Assembly: GCF_020271745.1 (NCBI RefSeq)
Contig: NZ_CP084296.1
Coordinates: 3,348,001-3,412,000 of the forward strand
Source: Providencia alcalifaciens
GTDB taxonomy: Bacteria; Pseudomonadota; Gammaproteobacteria; Enterobacterales; Enterobacteriaceae
Length of the DNA: 64,000 bases
Direction of reading: 5' to 3'
Positions within the stretch are counted from its first letter, which is position 1, and each line of letters begins with the position of its first letter. Below are positions 51,501 to 59,944 of the stretch, piece after piece. A program made the position numbers and the translations under genes. The notes under the pieces are model-generated. The model saw only the letters and a list, made by a program, of their open reading frames with translations, was not told the origin of the DNA and made no database searches.

Positions 51501-52109
51501 ATGAAAGAAGCCAATAAGATACCTCATTATATGATGGTGTACGGTTTAGGGTTGTGCTTACTCAGTAGCACAGCGCTCAGTACTGAACTCGACAAAGTGG
51601 ATAACTGGGATGTCGATGGTGCTAATGGCACATTGTATGTACACGGGGCTTTAACGGAAAGTGCTTGTCGATTAGCAATGTCTTCAGCACATCAAACAGT
51701 TGAACTGGGGTCATTAGGCTCGGGGCAATTACAGAAAGCCGGTCAAACAGGTACCCCTGTCGCGGTACAGCTGCGTTTAGAAGATTGTTTAAGTGGTGAA
51801 AGTCGTAATCGTAATAAACTCGGAAACTTATTGTGGAGCCATGGTATGCCTGCGATGAAAATTCGTTTTTTGGCAGAGGCAGACAATCAAAACCCGCAAT
51901 TAGCTGCTGTTACGGGGGCGAAAGGGATTGCATTGCAGTTGAGCAATGCTTCTTATAATCCCATTGCAATAGGGCAATACAGTACTCCTGAGCTAGTTTC
52001 TCCGGGACAGAATCAATTGACTTATTATATTACCCCGACCCGTACTACAGCAGGATTAAGTTCGGGAGCTTATCAGGCAATTATTCGGTTTCAGGTAAGT
52101 TATGATTAG
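51501..52109 (+). CDS. Minor fimbrial subunit, extended
   Basis: 202 residues from the ATG at 51501 (GGAGAG site). Signal peptide, an acidic extension (DKVDNWDVDGANGTLYVHG), then pilin core with cysteines in ESACRLAMS and LEDCLSG, and end IIRFQVSYD. Perhaps a PapJ/MrpE-type adaptor. Next gene begins six bases later. Confidence 0.85.
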   Translation: MKEANKIPHYMMVYGLGLCLLSSTALSTELDKVDNWDVDGANGTLYVHGALTESACRLAMSSAHQTVELGSLGSGQLQKAGQTGTPVAVQLRLEDCLSGESRNRNKLGNLLWSHGMPAMKIRFLAEADNQNPQLAAVTGAKGIALQLSNASYNPIAIGQYSTPELVSPGQNQLTYYITPTRTTAGLSSGAYQAIIRFQVSYD

Positions 52110-52115
52110 GAGTCA

Positions 52116-52655
52116 ATGATGTTATTAATGCAGCATATGGCCATAGGAATTAAAGGCCTTATTGTGTTCAGCTTTCTTTTTTTTAGCTCACTATTATTTG
52201 GCAGTTTATTCCAGGTCGTACGTGCCGATACAGCAAATCTGAATTTAACGTTGACCATTACGGTACCTCCACAGTGCACGTTTAGTAATGATAGCTTAAT
52301 GCAAGTTGTGCGTTTTGGAGATGTACAACAAGGATTAATTGATGGGGTGAGTTATAAGCGAACCCCCATTGATACCGGATTATCTTGCAGTAACTTAGAA
52401 AAAAATGCGTTGAATATGGGGTTATCATGGGATTCCACAACTGTTAACGGCGTTTCTGCTATCAGGACAAACCGAACAAATTTAGGTATTACTATTTATC
52501 AGGATTCGACTCGCTTAAGTAACGGAGCATCAATTAACTTTACCCATGGTGAGTCTCCGAACTTGTATGCGGTACCGATAAAACCTAGCGGTGTAATGCT
52601 CAGTGATGCGGGAGCGTTCACTGGCACAATGACCGTGACGTTAAATTATCAATAA
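52116..52655 (+). CDS. Minor/tip fimbrial subunit, paralogue 1
   Basis: 179 residues, GGAG site. Signal peptide, then a short pilin: VPPQCTFSNDSL, RFGDVQQGLIDGVSYKRTPID, and AVPIKPSG near the end. It shares IRTNRTNLGI, YQDSTRLSNG and AVP[IV]KPSG with the next gene product, so the two arose by duplication. It resembles E. coli YfcP/YfcQ/YfcR minor pilins by length and motif. Confidence 0.85.
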   Translation: MMLLMQHMAIGIKGLIVFSFLFFSSLLFGSLFQVVRADTANLNLTLTITVPPQCTFSNDSLMQVVRFGDVQQGLIDGVSYKRTPIDTGLSCSNLEKNALNMGLSWDSTTVNGVSAIRTNRTNLGITIYQDSTRLSNGASINFTHGESPNLYAVPIKPSGVMLSDAGAFTGTMTVTLNYQ

Positions 52656-52670
52656 AAGCGGGGAGATCTC

Positions 52671-53168
52671 ATGAATAATACTCTCTTTATTCGGTGCTTT
52701 ATCGGCCTGATTTATTTGTTAAGTCCGGTATTATCACAAGCATTGGATGTCTATTTTACAGGAACACTGGTTGTTACACCGCCAGAGTGTACCGTGAATA
52801 GCGGTACGGTTGCGGATGTCAATTTTGGCGATATCCATGAAACACTGATTGACAATAGCAGCTATAAACGCACGCGGATTGATTACACCTTAAATTGTAC
52901 GAATGTTTATAGCAATGCATTAAAAATGACGGTCAGTTGGAGCCCGATTACGCTCAATGGACAAAATGTCATTCGTACAAATAGGACTAATTTAGGGATC
53001 GCTGTTTATCAGGATTCTACTCGTTTAAGTAATGGTGATGTTGTTAATTTTACCTATGGTAGCAGTGAGCCTACGCTTTATGCGGTGCCAGTAAAACCCT
53101 CGGGAACGGTATTAACAGATGGCGGAGATTTCAATGGGACATTAACTTTTGTGGTGGATTACCGTTAA
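52671..53168 (+). CDS. Minor/tip fimbrial subunit, paralogue 2
   Basis: 165 residues, GGGGAG site. Motifs VTPPECTVNSG, NFGDIHETLIDNSSYKRTRID, IRTNRTNLGIAVYQDSTRL, AVPVKPSGTVL; closely related to the previous protein. Ends TFVVDYR. Fifteen bases from the previous gene. Confidence 0.85.
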   Translation: MNNTLFIRCFIGLIYLLSPVLSQALDVYFTGTLVVTPPECTVNSGTVADVNFGDIHETLIDNSSYKRTRIDYTLNCTNVYSNALKMTVSWSPITLNGQNVIRTNRTNLGIAVYQDSTRLSNGDVVNFTYGSSEPTLYAVPVKPSGTVLTDGGDFNGTLTFVVDYR

Positions 53169-53178
53169 GGAGAACAAG

Positions 53179-53676
53179 ATGAAATTTATTCACCGACAAC
53201 AAGTAGTACTCTGTTTTTTCTGTGTAATAAGCAATCCATTTGCGCTGGGATTAGAGGCAAATCTTTACGGTAATTTAATTGTGACACCACCAGAATGTAT
53301 TCTCAATAATAATAATCAAGCCGCAATTCATTTTGGTGATATTTTATTAACACGTATTGACGGTAATAACTACTCACAAACATTACCATTGAATCTATCG
53401 TGTACAGGATTAGCAAAAAATAATCTAACATTGACTTTAGAAGGTGATGGGACATCGTTTAATAGCGATGGTGCATTAAAAACAAGTAACAATAAATTAG
53501 GCGTTGCTTTTTATATCAATAATGTTCGACAAGCGATTAATCAGCCAGTGAATATTAATTATACGTCTTTGCCTTCTTTAAAAGCCGCGCCGATTAAAAA
53601 TATGACCGCGGGGTTTAATGATACAGATGGTGGTAGTTTTACTGCGTTGGCGACATTAAAGGTGAACTATCAATGA
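53179..53676 (+). CDS. Minor/tip fimbrial subunit, paralogue 3
   Basis: 165 residues from the ATG at 53179 (AAGGAGAAC site), not from the overlapping frame at 53149. Motifs VTPPECILNNNN, HFGDILLTRIDGNNY, and AAPIKNMTAG; ends TLKVNYQ. More distant from the first two, still the same family. Overlaps the next gene by four bases. Confidence 0.84.
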   Translation: MKFIHRQQVVLCFFCVISNPFALGLEANLYGNLIVTPPECILNNNNQAAIHFGDILLTRIDGNNYSQTLPLNLSCTGLAKNNLTLTLEGDGTSFNSDGALKTSNNKLGVAFYINNVRQAINQPVNINYTSLPSLKAAPIKNMTAGFNDTDGGSFTALATLKVNYQ

Positions 53677-54197
53677 AAAAATTACTGATAAGCACAAGTC
53701 AACGTTATTGTTATTTATGTAGTTTAGGGGGGCTATTCATGATGATGTCCTCATCAGTAGAAGCCAATTGGTCTTTTGATGGCACGCTAGTACTGCCTCC
53801 CGTTTGTGAATTAGGGCAAACTAATCCTATACGCGTTTCTTTTGGAAAGGTGGGGGTGCGTAAAGTGGATGGGAATCTATTTAAACAAGACATTCCGTAT
53901 CAATTGAATTGTCAAGGTGACTTAAGTCAACCGTGGAATGTGACATTGACCTTCAGTGGGACACTTGCTGGTACGGGATTTGATAACGCGACATTACTAG
54001 CAAGTAGCCCTTTGAATAACGGAAAATTAGGTCTTCAAATTCAAAAGGATGGAATACCGTTAGAACTGAATAAAGCGTTTGCAATTGATAGTTCAAATCC
54101 ACCAAGATTATCTGCGGTTCCAATTAAGCGCGCAGGAGCGGAACTGGTTGGTGATAATTTTACTGCGACTGGGACATTGACAATCGATTTTCAATGA
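53673..54197 (+). CDS. Minor/tip fimbrial subunit, paralogue 4
   Basis: 174 residues, ATGA overlap with the previous gene. Motifs GTLVLPPVCELGQ, SFGKVGVRKVDGN, AVPIKRAG; ends TLTIDFQ. The fourth related pilin in a row. Its coupling to paralogue 3 suggests matched amounts. Confidence 0.84.
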   Translation: MKKLLISTSQRYCYLCSLGGLFMMMSSSVEANWSFDGTLVLPPVCELGQTNPIRVSFGKVGVRKVDGNLFKQDIPYQLNCQGDLSQPWNVTLTFSGTLAGTGFDNATLLASSPLNNGKLGLQIQKDGIPLELNKAFAIDSSNPPRLSAVPIKRAGAELVGDNFTATGTLTIDFQ

Positions 54198-54221
54198 CAC
54201 GATGAAAGGGAAATAAGAAAA

Positions 54222-54764
54222 ATGCAAATACCATTACGTCAATTATGGCCTTTAGTCTTGTCACTCAGTTTAGTGGGCGCCCCATTTTGTGCACAGTCGG
54301 AAACCGTACAATTTGATGGAACGTTAGTTGAGGACGCTTGTGAAGTATACCCTGGTGATGAAAATATCGAATTGGATTTTGGCACCATTGTAGACAAATA
54401 TCTGTACTTGAACACACGAACACACAGTCAGCCATTTACAATTCGGTTAATTAATTGTGATTTAGTGTTGGGTAAAGAAGTTCAAGTAACTTTTATGGGC
54501 ACTGAAAGTGCAGCATTACCGGGGTTGTTAGCGCTTAATGCTGGGAGTCAAGCGAGTGGGATCGCTATTGGGCTAGAAACTGGAAATGGCACACCAATTT
54601 TATTGAATAAAGCAAAAAACTATATTCAGCAATTGCATACGGGGAATGGTAATAATCTCAACCTGAAAGCATATGTAGAGGGAGAGCCAACTCGCTTACT
54701 AACTAAAACAATAGGACGTGGAGCCTTTGAGGCGACCGCAACCTTTATGTTGGAGTATGAATAA
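54222..54764 (+). CDS. Last fimbrial subunit
   Basis: 180 residues. Signal peptide ends GAPFCAQS, then VQFDGTLVEDACEVYPGDEN, LDFGTIVDKYLYL, the second Cys in LINCDLVLG, and the tail TATFMLEYE. This resembles a shaft-like pilin (papA/mrpA type) more than the four before it. A decayed second copy follows. Confidence 0.86.
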   Translation: MQIPLRQLWPLVLSLSLVGAPFCAQSETVQFDGTLVEDACEVYPGDENIELDFGTIVDKYLYLNTRTHSQPFTIRLINCDLVLGKEVQVTFMGTESAALPGLLALNAGSQASGIAIGLETGNGTPILLNKAKNYIQQLHTGNGNNLNLKAYVEGEPTRLLTKTIGRGAFEATATFMLEYE

Positions 54765-54998
54765 TATTAATGTGAATTGGAAACAGTTTTAGAGATTATT
54801 TTCGGTTTTATTAAGTTAACTTCCATTAAAAATGGGAGGATTAACGATGCATGTGAAGTTTATCCCAGGGATGAAAATATTGAATTAAATTTTGGGGCAG
54901 TGATGGATAACCCAAACGAATTGCTAACAAAAATTATTAAGTATAGTCAGTTTAGTATTATAAATATTTTTATTAGAGTACGAGTCGTTATTATTTAA
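54765..54998 (+). pseudogene. Decayed duplicate of the preceding pilin gene
   Basis: The stretch from 54846 encodes DACEVYPRDENIELNFGAVM, very close to DACEVYPGDENIELDFGTIV of the gene just before, and then ELLTKI, matching RLLTKT near the end of that protein. The middle is missing, so a tandem copy has suffered an internal deletion. No signal peptide and no pilin tail remain. Confidence 0.72.
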
Positions 54999-55042
54999 AA
55001 ATCATGACTAATGATAAATCATTTATTTTTAGACCCAAAAGG

Positions 55043-55077
55043 AGATAAGGAAAATTATGTAAAAATTTTCCTTATCT
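55043..55077 (+). terminator. Fimbrial operon terminator
   Basis: Perfect 14-base stem AGATAAGGAAAATT / AATTTTCCTTATCT with a T-rich tail. Confidence 0.78.
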
Positions 55078-55300
55078 ATTATTTTTCTATTTTACCCAAT
55101 AATACCATTTGTGGTCCTCATGCCCCGATTTAATAAGTGGGGCATGGTGAGGGTGATATGTTGGCATTCGTAATCAGGTAAGGTATGACGCTGTTGGGCG
55201 AGCCATCGTTCGGGCCTTTCAGACTGCAAGCACTACACGCTGGATTATATTTCTCTTAAATGTCCCCAGTGCTGATTGAGTTACTGACTGAAAAACAACT

Positions 55301-55322
55301 AGGCTGACATTGCTATCAGCCT
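55301..55322 (-). terminator. yehS terminator
   Basis: 7-base stem AGGCTGA / TCAGCCT followed on the minus strand by AGTTGTTTTTC. Confidence 0.6.
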
Positions 55323-55359
55323 CTTGCCATAATGTTTACGAATATTATGGTGTTCTAAA

Positions 55360-55827
55360 TTATTTATTTCCACGTAGGCGCAACGTTAAGCCTTTTAATA
55401 GGTAACGAAGTAGTTGGTCGCCACATTCACGATAATTTTTATGTTCTGGGTTACGGAAAATAGCACTTAATTCTGGTTTTGAAACTCGGAAATCAACAGA
55501 CTGGTAAATTTCCAGTAAATCAACGTCTTTCAGTTCAAAGGCGACACGCAACTTTTTGAAAATAATATTGTTATTGATTCTATCTTCAACTTCTGGAGCT
55601 GGACGACTTTCATCTTTACCACGGCGATGATAAATCAATCCATTAAGAAAGTGACCAAGCACAAGGTCGCTACATTCAACATAGTCTGGATCGGTATCTT
55701 TCTTTAGCCAAAGGCTCATTTCTTCTTTTGTGACTGAAAAGTCTGCAAGTTTTACGATTTCAACCATCTGAGCATCGCTCAAATCCAACATATAACGAAC
55801 ACTTCGTAAAACGTAATTATTTAGCAT
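55360..55827 (-). CDS. yehS: YehS, DUF1456 family protein
   Basis: 155 residues (E. coli YehS 156). Two copies of a DUF1456 repeat: NYVLRSVRYMLDLSDAQMVEI ... DYVECSDLVLGHFLNGLI, and IIFKKLRVAFELKDVDLLEIYQ ... NYRECGDQLLRYLLKGL. Function unknown. Single gene upstream of its own hairpin. Confidence 0.92.
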   Translation of the reverse strand: MLNNYVLRSVRYMLDLSDAQMVEIVKLADFSVTKEEMSLWLKKDTDPDYVECSDLVLGHFLNGLIYHRRGKDESRPAPEVEDRINNNIIFKKLRVAFELKDVDLLEIYQSVDFRVSKPELSAIFRNPEHKNYRECGDQLLRYLLKGLTLRLRGNK

Positions 55828-55929
55828 GGGGTTAATTATCCAACGGATCGATTAAAAAAACAGGCTTCTATTAGCCATGAAACGTTATTATAAAGCAAAG
55901 GTGGCTACCGATGCTTTATAAATTATTGT

Positions 55930-56244
55930 TTAGCCCATAAAGTAAATAAGTCCAAAGAAAAAGGCTAATGTTAATCCGACGGTGATCAACATATTTTTCA
56001 GTAAGGATGCCGCCACAACACAAAATAGTGCTCCCCAAAGATAAGGATTATCAGGAAAACTACGTAATTCATGATTTTCTAATAAGATTACAGGAGCACA
56101 AATTGCGGTAAGCAAACAGGGGGCTGAATAACTGAGTGCTTGGCGTACAATTAATGGTAATCGTATTGGTAATTGGGGGATCAGAAAAATATAACGTAGG
56201 GAGAAAACGACAGCCGTTAAACTGATAATTAAAATCCAGATCAT
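55930..56244 (-). CDS. AzlD-type subunit of branched-chain amino acid exporter
   Basis: 104 residues, four hydrophobic helices (IWILIISLTAVVFSLRYIFL; LSYSAPCLLTAICAPVIL; LWGALFCVVAASLL; LAFFFGLIYFMG). AzlD/YgaH-like small partner of the AzlC protein. Its start overlaps the AzlC stop by four bases. Together they export branched-chain amino acids (valine, in E. coli YgaZH). Confidence 0.87.
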   Translation of the reverse strand: MIWILIISLTAVVFSLRYIFLIPQLPIRLPLIVRQALSYSAPCLLTAICAPVILLENHELRSFPDNPYLWGALFCVVAASLLKNMLITVGLTLAFFFGLIYFMG

Positions 56245-56942
56245 TTTTCTTCCCTTAATAAACGAGAGACACCTACAGAAACAAACATCCCACCAACACC
56301 GGCAATCACTATTGCACTACTGATCGAATACATTGATAGGGTAATCGCAGTAATTAATGAAAATAAAACACCGCAGGCGGTACTGATTTTTTTAGTGAGT
56401 GGAACGACGATAGCTAATAGCGTTGCGACTACTGAAAAATCTAAATGTAATTTGCTTAAATCACCCACTAAATTTGCCATCACAATGCCGCACAAGCTAG
56501 TCACTAACCATACAATATAAAAACTAAATCCGGCGCCAAATAAATAGGAAAAACTGAGAGGTTGACGTTTGGCTGCACTAATTGCGAATAGCTCATCAGT
56601 TAATAGAAAGCCAATGCTTACACGTTGTGGTGTCGTGAAATCTTTTACGTGAGGGCGCATGGTTAGCCCATATAAAAGATGTTGAGATGTAATAAAAAAA
56701 ACAGAAATCACAATCGTAATATAGCCCGCCCCTGAATTGAGTAAACCTAGGGTGACTAATTGACCTGCGCCTGCAAAAACCATTGCAGACATTGCGATGC
56801 TTTGCCAAAAAGAAAGTCCTGTTTCAATGGCCATGGAGCCAGCAAGAACCCCCCATGGAATAACTGCAAGGTTTAAGGGTAATGTGTGGATGGCTCCATC
56901 CATCATTGTGCGCTGCCATGGCTTTGGTTGTTGGGACGACAT
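56241..56942 (-). CDS. AzlC-type large subunit of branched-chain amino acid exporter
   Basis: 233 residues from the ATG at 56942 (AGGTG site); an ATG at 56975 is an alternative. AzlC motifs: MSAMVFAGAGQLVTLGLLNSGAG, SQHLLYGLTMRPHVKDF, GFLLTDELFAISAAK. About eight helices. Forms an exporter with AzlD next in the operon. Divergent from leuE, another leucine exporter. Confidence 0.88.
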   Translation of the reverse strand: MSSQQPKPWQRTMMDGAIHTLPLNLAVIPWGVLAGSMAIETGLSFWQSIAMSAMVFAGAGQLVTLGLLNSGAGYITIVISVFFITSQHLLYGLTMRPHVKDFTTPQRVSIGFLLTDELFAISAAKRQPLSFSYLFGAGFSFYIVWLVTSLCGIVMANLVGDLSKLHLDFSVVATLLAIVVPLTKKISTACGVLFSLITAITLSMYSISSAIVIAGVGGMFVSVGVSRLLREEK

Positions 56943-57402
56943 TGATGTGCACCTGTATGTTGAAATGTCATTCATTGAATAAAAGTCTAAAAAGAGACAA
57001 GGTTGATTTAACTACAGGTATTTAGAGTACAAATCATTATTCGATACGCTGTAGGCATCCATTGTTATATCGTGAAATGTGAAATAAATCACTATCTCTA
57101 CCTACAACCTTTCAATAGCATTAAAAACTTATTTTTTGTTCATTATTGAAGCTTCGTGTCATTTAAAGGATATTTTTAGTTGGCTTCTGATTAAGTGTTT
57201 TTATTTGAAGTTTTGTTTCAATTTAAGGTATTAAAATCAACATAAATAACTAGTTTAATGTCAAATTAATGGTTTTGTAGTTTGTATTTAAGGTGTTTGA
57301 TGGTGGTATCTTTTATTAAAAATAAAAGCTGTGTATCATAGTATCTATTAAGCCAAAATGTGAATTAATTGTTATAACTTTTATTGGGTTAGCGGGTTTA
57401 TT
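56943..57402. other. Divergent azlC / leuE promoter region
   Basis: 460 AT-rich bases with no gene. Both divergent units export branched-chain amino acids, so a shared Lrp-type control is possible, but no consensus could be read. Confidence 0.4.
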
Positions 57403-58044
57403 ATGCTTGAAAATTTAGGTATTACAAACTTATGGACTTATCTTATCGGTGTGATTTTTATTACATTGGTACCAGGCCCTAATTCTCTATTTGTTTTAAC
57501 GAGTAGCGCAAAATATGGTGTGAAAAATGGTTATAAAGCAGCACTTGGTGTGTTTACTGGCGATGCATTGCTCATTTTTTTATCATTTTTAGGTGTCGCG
57601 TCTTTAGTCAAAACGTCTCCTCTATTTTTTAGCGTGATCAAATATGCGGGTGCTGCCTATCTATTTTACTTAGGTATTAAAACGTTATATTCAGTATTGC
57701 ATAAAAAAGAATCTGCAACAGATGTCGATGGGATCATATTAGAAACAAAAGGGACGTATAAGAAAGCCGTCTTTTTAAGTTTGCTAAATCCAAAAATGAT
57801 CATTTTTTATGTTTCATTTTTCATTCAATTTATTGACCCAGCGTACCCAAGTGCAGGGGTGCCATTCTTCGTACTCGGCGTAATATTAGAAGTATGTAGC
57901 ATGTTTTATCTATCAATGCTGATATTTGGTGCTGTTGCAGTGACCAACATGGTCAAACACAATAAAAAATTATCTAAATTTTCAAATAGCTGTATTGGTG
58001 CCGTCTTTTTAATGTTCGGTGCGAAATTAGCATTAACAGCCTAA
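57403..58044 (+). CDS. leuE: LeuE, leucine exporter (LysE/RhtB family)
   Basis: 213 residues (E. coli 212). LysE-family: IFITLVPGPNSLFVLTSSAKYGVKNGYKAALGVFTGDALL at residues about 18-57, then helices of the family, ending ALTA. It exports leucine and similar amino acids. Confidence 0.93.
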   Translation: MLENLGITNLWTYLIGVIFITLVPGPNSLFVLTSSAKYGVKNGYKAALGVFTGDALLIFLSFLGVASLVKTSPLFFSVIKYAGAAYLFYLGIKTLYSVLHKKESATDVDGIILETKGTYKKAVFLSLLNPKMIIFYVSFFIQFIDPAYPSAGVPFFVLGVILEVCSMFYLSMLIFGAVAVTNMVKHNKKLSKFSNSCIGAVFLMFGAKLALTA

Positions 58045-58074
58045 TTTATTGATTTATCAATTTTTATCAAAGGG

Positions 58075-58103
58075 TAGCTGGCGAATATGCCAGCTATTTT
58101 TTT
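58075..58103 (+). terminator. leuE terminator
   Basis: Stem TAGCTGGC / GCCAGCTA, 6-base loop, T-run of seven. Confidence 0.85.
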
Positions 58104-58260
58104 GTTTTTAATTTAGCTTTTCAGGTTTTTTCCTGTTTGCCTTCAGAGTGATGCCTGTCATGATGGTGCTAATTTAGTCACGACTAAGTAAGCCGCTGTA
58201 CAAGGAAGTATAAGTACGGCCATATACAAAACCATCGAGTTGATACTGATTGAGGTTGTT

Positions 58261-59016
58261 ATGCACATTCTGGGATTATTAATCTATTTTATTCCTGCGA
58301 TTTATTTCGCTGTTCATTCAATAAAGAGTAATCAAAACTCTTATTGGTTATTCATTTTATTTGTTTTTCCAATTTTGGGCTCGGTTGTTTATGCGCTGGT
58401 CATTTGGATGCCGGCTATGCGTTATTCCCGCCATGGATATAAGTTAGAAAGAGCGATTAAAAAACAATTAGCACCCAATAAAAGCATCAATCAAGCTCTA
58501 AAAGAGTATGAATTAAACCCGACCACGAATAGTTGTGTGACACTGGCAGACGCCTATACGGATAAAGGGGATTATCAAAATGCGATTAAATACTATCAGG
58601 AATCACTGCAAGGAATTAATCAGTATTCACCAGATATTATGTTGAAATATGCTGATGTACTGTATGAAGCGGGTGAATACGCACGTTGTAAAGAGACGCT
58701 AGACTTATTGTGTGAAAAAAATCCAACGTTCAACTCGAATACAGGGCATTTTTTATATGCTCGTTCTTTAGCACGTCTAGGGTTGGTTACAGAAGCTGAT
58801 AATGAATTTCGTGCCTTATTAAATCATCGTGACCATATTGAATATAAGGTCGCTTACGCTGAGTTTTTATTTGAACAAAAACGAGTGATTGAAGCGATGC
58901 CATTAATTGATGAAGTGATTAAAACTTATTCACTTTTACCTAAAGCGGCACAGAATTATAATAAGCACTGGTATCAAACAGCAGTAAAATTAAAAAATAG
59001 TAAGTTAATAGAGTAA
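58261..59016 (+). CDS. Membrane-anchored TPR protein
   Basis: 251 residues from the ATG at 58261 (TGAGG site). Two N-terminal membrane helices (ILGLLIYFIPAIYFAVHSI; YWLFILFVFPILGSVVYALVIW, similar to PLDc_N), then about four TPR repeats (for example SCVTLADAYTDKGDYQNAIKYYQESL and LKYADVLYEAGEYARCKETL). TPRs bind partners, but no partner is visible; it stands alone. Known relatives are mostly unstudied. Confidence 0.78.
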   Translation: MHILGLLIYFIPAIYFAVHSIKSNQNSYWLFILFVFPILGSVVYALVIWMPAMRYSRHGYKLERAIKKQLAPNKSINQALKEYELNPTTNSCVTLADAYTDKGDYQNAIKYYQESLQGINQYSPDIMLKYADVLYEAGEYARCKETLDLLCEKNPTFNSNTGHFLYARSLARLGLVTEADNEFRALLNHRDHIEYKVAYAEFLFEQKRVIEAMPLIDEVIKTYSLLPKAAQNYNKHWYQTAVKLKNSKLIE

Positions 59017-59055
59017 GTTATTTTTTAAAAACGTTCATTAAAACATTTCGTTACT

Positions 59056-59082
59056 GGCTCTCCATCGTTGATATGGAGAGCC
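59056..59082 (+). terminator. Terminator after the TPR gene
   Basis: Perfect 10-base stem GGCTCTCCAT / ATGGAGAGCC, 7-base loop; weak T tail. Confidence 0.65.
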
Positions 59083-59100
59083 AAATTATTGTAATTATTC

Positions 59101-59262
59101 TTACCCGCGTTTTATATCTCTACCGAATGGAGTGACTGATGTACATTTCCCGAATAGTGGCAATGTTTTCTGTTTCAAATCATCCATCAAGCTATAAATA
59201 ACAGGAACAAACAGTAAGCTGAGAACGGTTGAACTCATCAAGATACTGATAATTTTATCCAT
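59101..59262 (-). pseudogene. RND efflux transporter C-terminal remnant
   Basis: The minus strand reads SILMSSTVLSLLFVPVIYSL then MDDLKQKTLPLFGKC and ends at a stop (59101-59103). This is the last membrane helix and tail of an AcrB/MexF-like RND pump. Only about 50 codons remain; the rest of the gene is gone, cut at a short direct repeat. Confidence 0.7.
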
Positions 59263-59282
59263 AATAAATTGATAATTTTATC
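59247..59282. repeat. 13-bp direct repeat at the junction of two gene remnants
   Basis: TGATAATTTTATC occurs at 59247-59259 and again at 59270-59282, 23 bases apart. The RND remnant ends and the LysR remnant begins right at this repeat, as expected for a deletion joint. Confidence 0.6.
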
Positions 59283-59762
59283 AGCAATACCCTGAAATCA
59301 CCGTGCACTTAATTGCCGCAGGTGGTCCTATTGATTTTAATAAGGCGGGGCGATCTTGTTCTTCGTCGTAATGATTTCACGTGGGATGACAATATTTATG
59401 CGAAGAAAATATGTGCAGAGTGGACGGGTATTATCAAGAAAAGTGATAGCCAACCCTATCATGAGATAAATTTGCTCGTACCAGCCTCCTGGCCCAAAGT
59501 TTGGCGTACATGGCAAGCCCGCAGTGGCATCAATTTACAACATAATAAACAAATTAATTTCGAACATTTCTACCTATGTTTGCAGGCTGCATTAGCAGAT
59601 CAGGGCGTCGCTATCGCATCTTTTCTCATGGTTGCTGATGAAATTAGTACACAACAATTCATGGCTCCAGAAGGGTTTATTGAAGATGGCTCGGCATATT
59701 ATTTACTTTCACCTAAAGAAATAAAAGCAGATACCCAGCGGCTATTTTTATGGAGTGGTTAG
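59282..59762 (+). pseudogene. LysR-family regulator remnant (GcvA-like), 5' truncated and frameshifted
   Basis: From 59282 the frame reads YPEITVHLIAAGGPIDFNKAG, then a one-base shift gives DLVLRRNDFTWDDNIYAKKI, and the frame runs to the stop at 59760-59762 with FEHFYLCLQAALADQGVAIA. These are ligand-domain motifs of GcvA-type LysR proteins. No start or helix-turn-helix is left. The 149-codon open frame after the shift could be mistaken for an intact gene. Confidence 0.7.
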
Positions 59763-59944
59763 AAACAAATGTGAATCAAACCCTGTTGTTGACTCTGCAA
59801 TCAGCATAAAATTTGTATAATTTTAAGGGTTTGGTCATTTAATCACCGAACCTACTTGCGTAGTGAAGTTTTTATGCCCTAACTATTTCGCTGCGTGCTA
59901 TATTTCCAAGAATCGTTTTTGATGTCTTTATGTTGGAGTAAATA

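Larger units (their letters stand above)
54999..55359. other. Intergenic region after the fimbrial operon
   Basis: About 360 bases with two hairpins. Between 55160 and 55270 short frames read SDCKHYTLDYISLKCPQC, which suggests a zinc-binding transposase scrap, but this is too short to assign. Confidence 0.35.

Noticed and set aside
54777-54998. 73-codon frame as an independent small gene
   Set aside because: It repeats parts of the preceding pilin with the middle missing and no signal peptide.
55160-55280. Zinc-ribbon transposase fragment (CPQC)
   Set aside because: Too short and without a second conserved block.
59313-59762. Open frame of 149 codons that looks like a small intact gene
   Set aside because: Its similarity to LysR ligand domains continues upstream in another frame, and there is no ribosome site or DNA-binding domain. 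It is the tail of a pseudogene.
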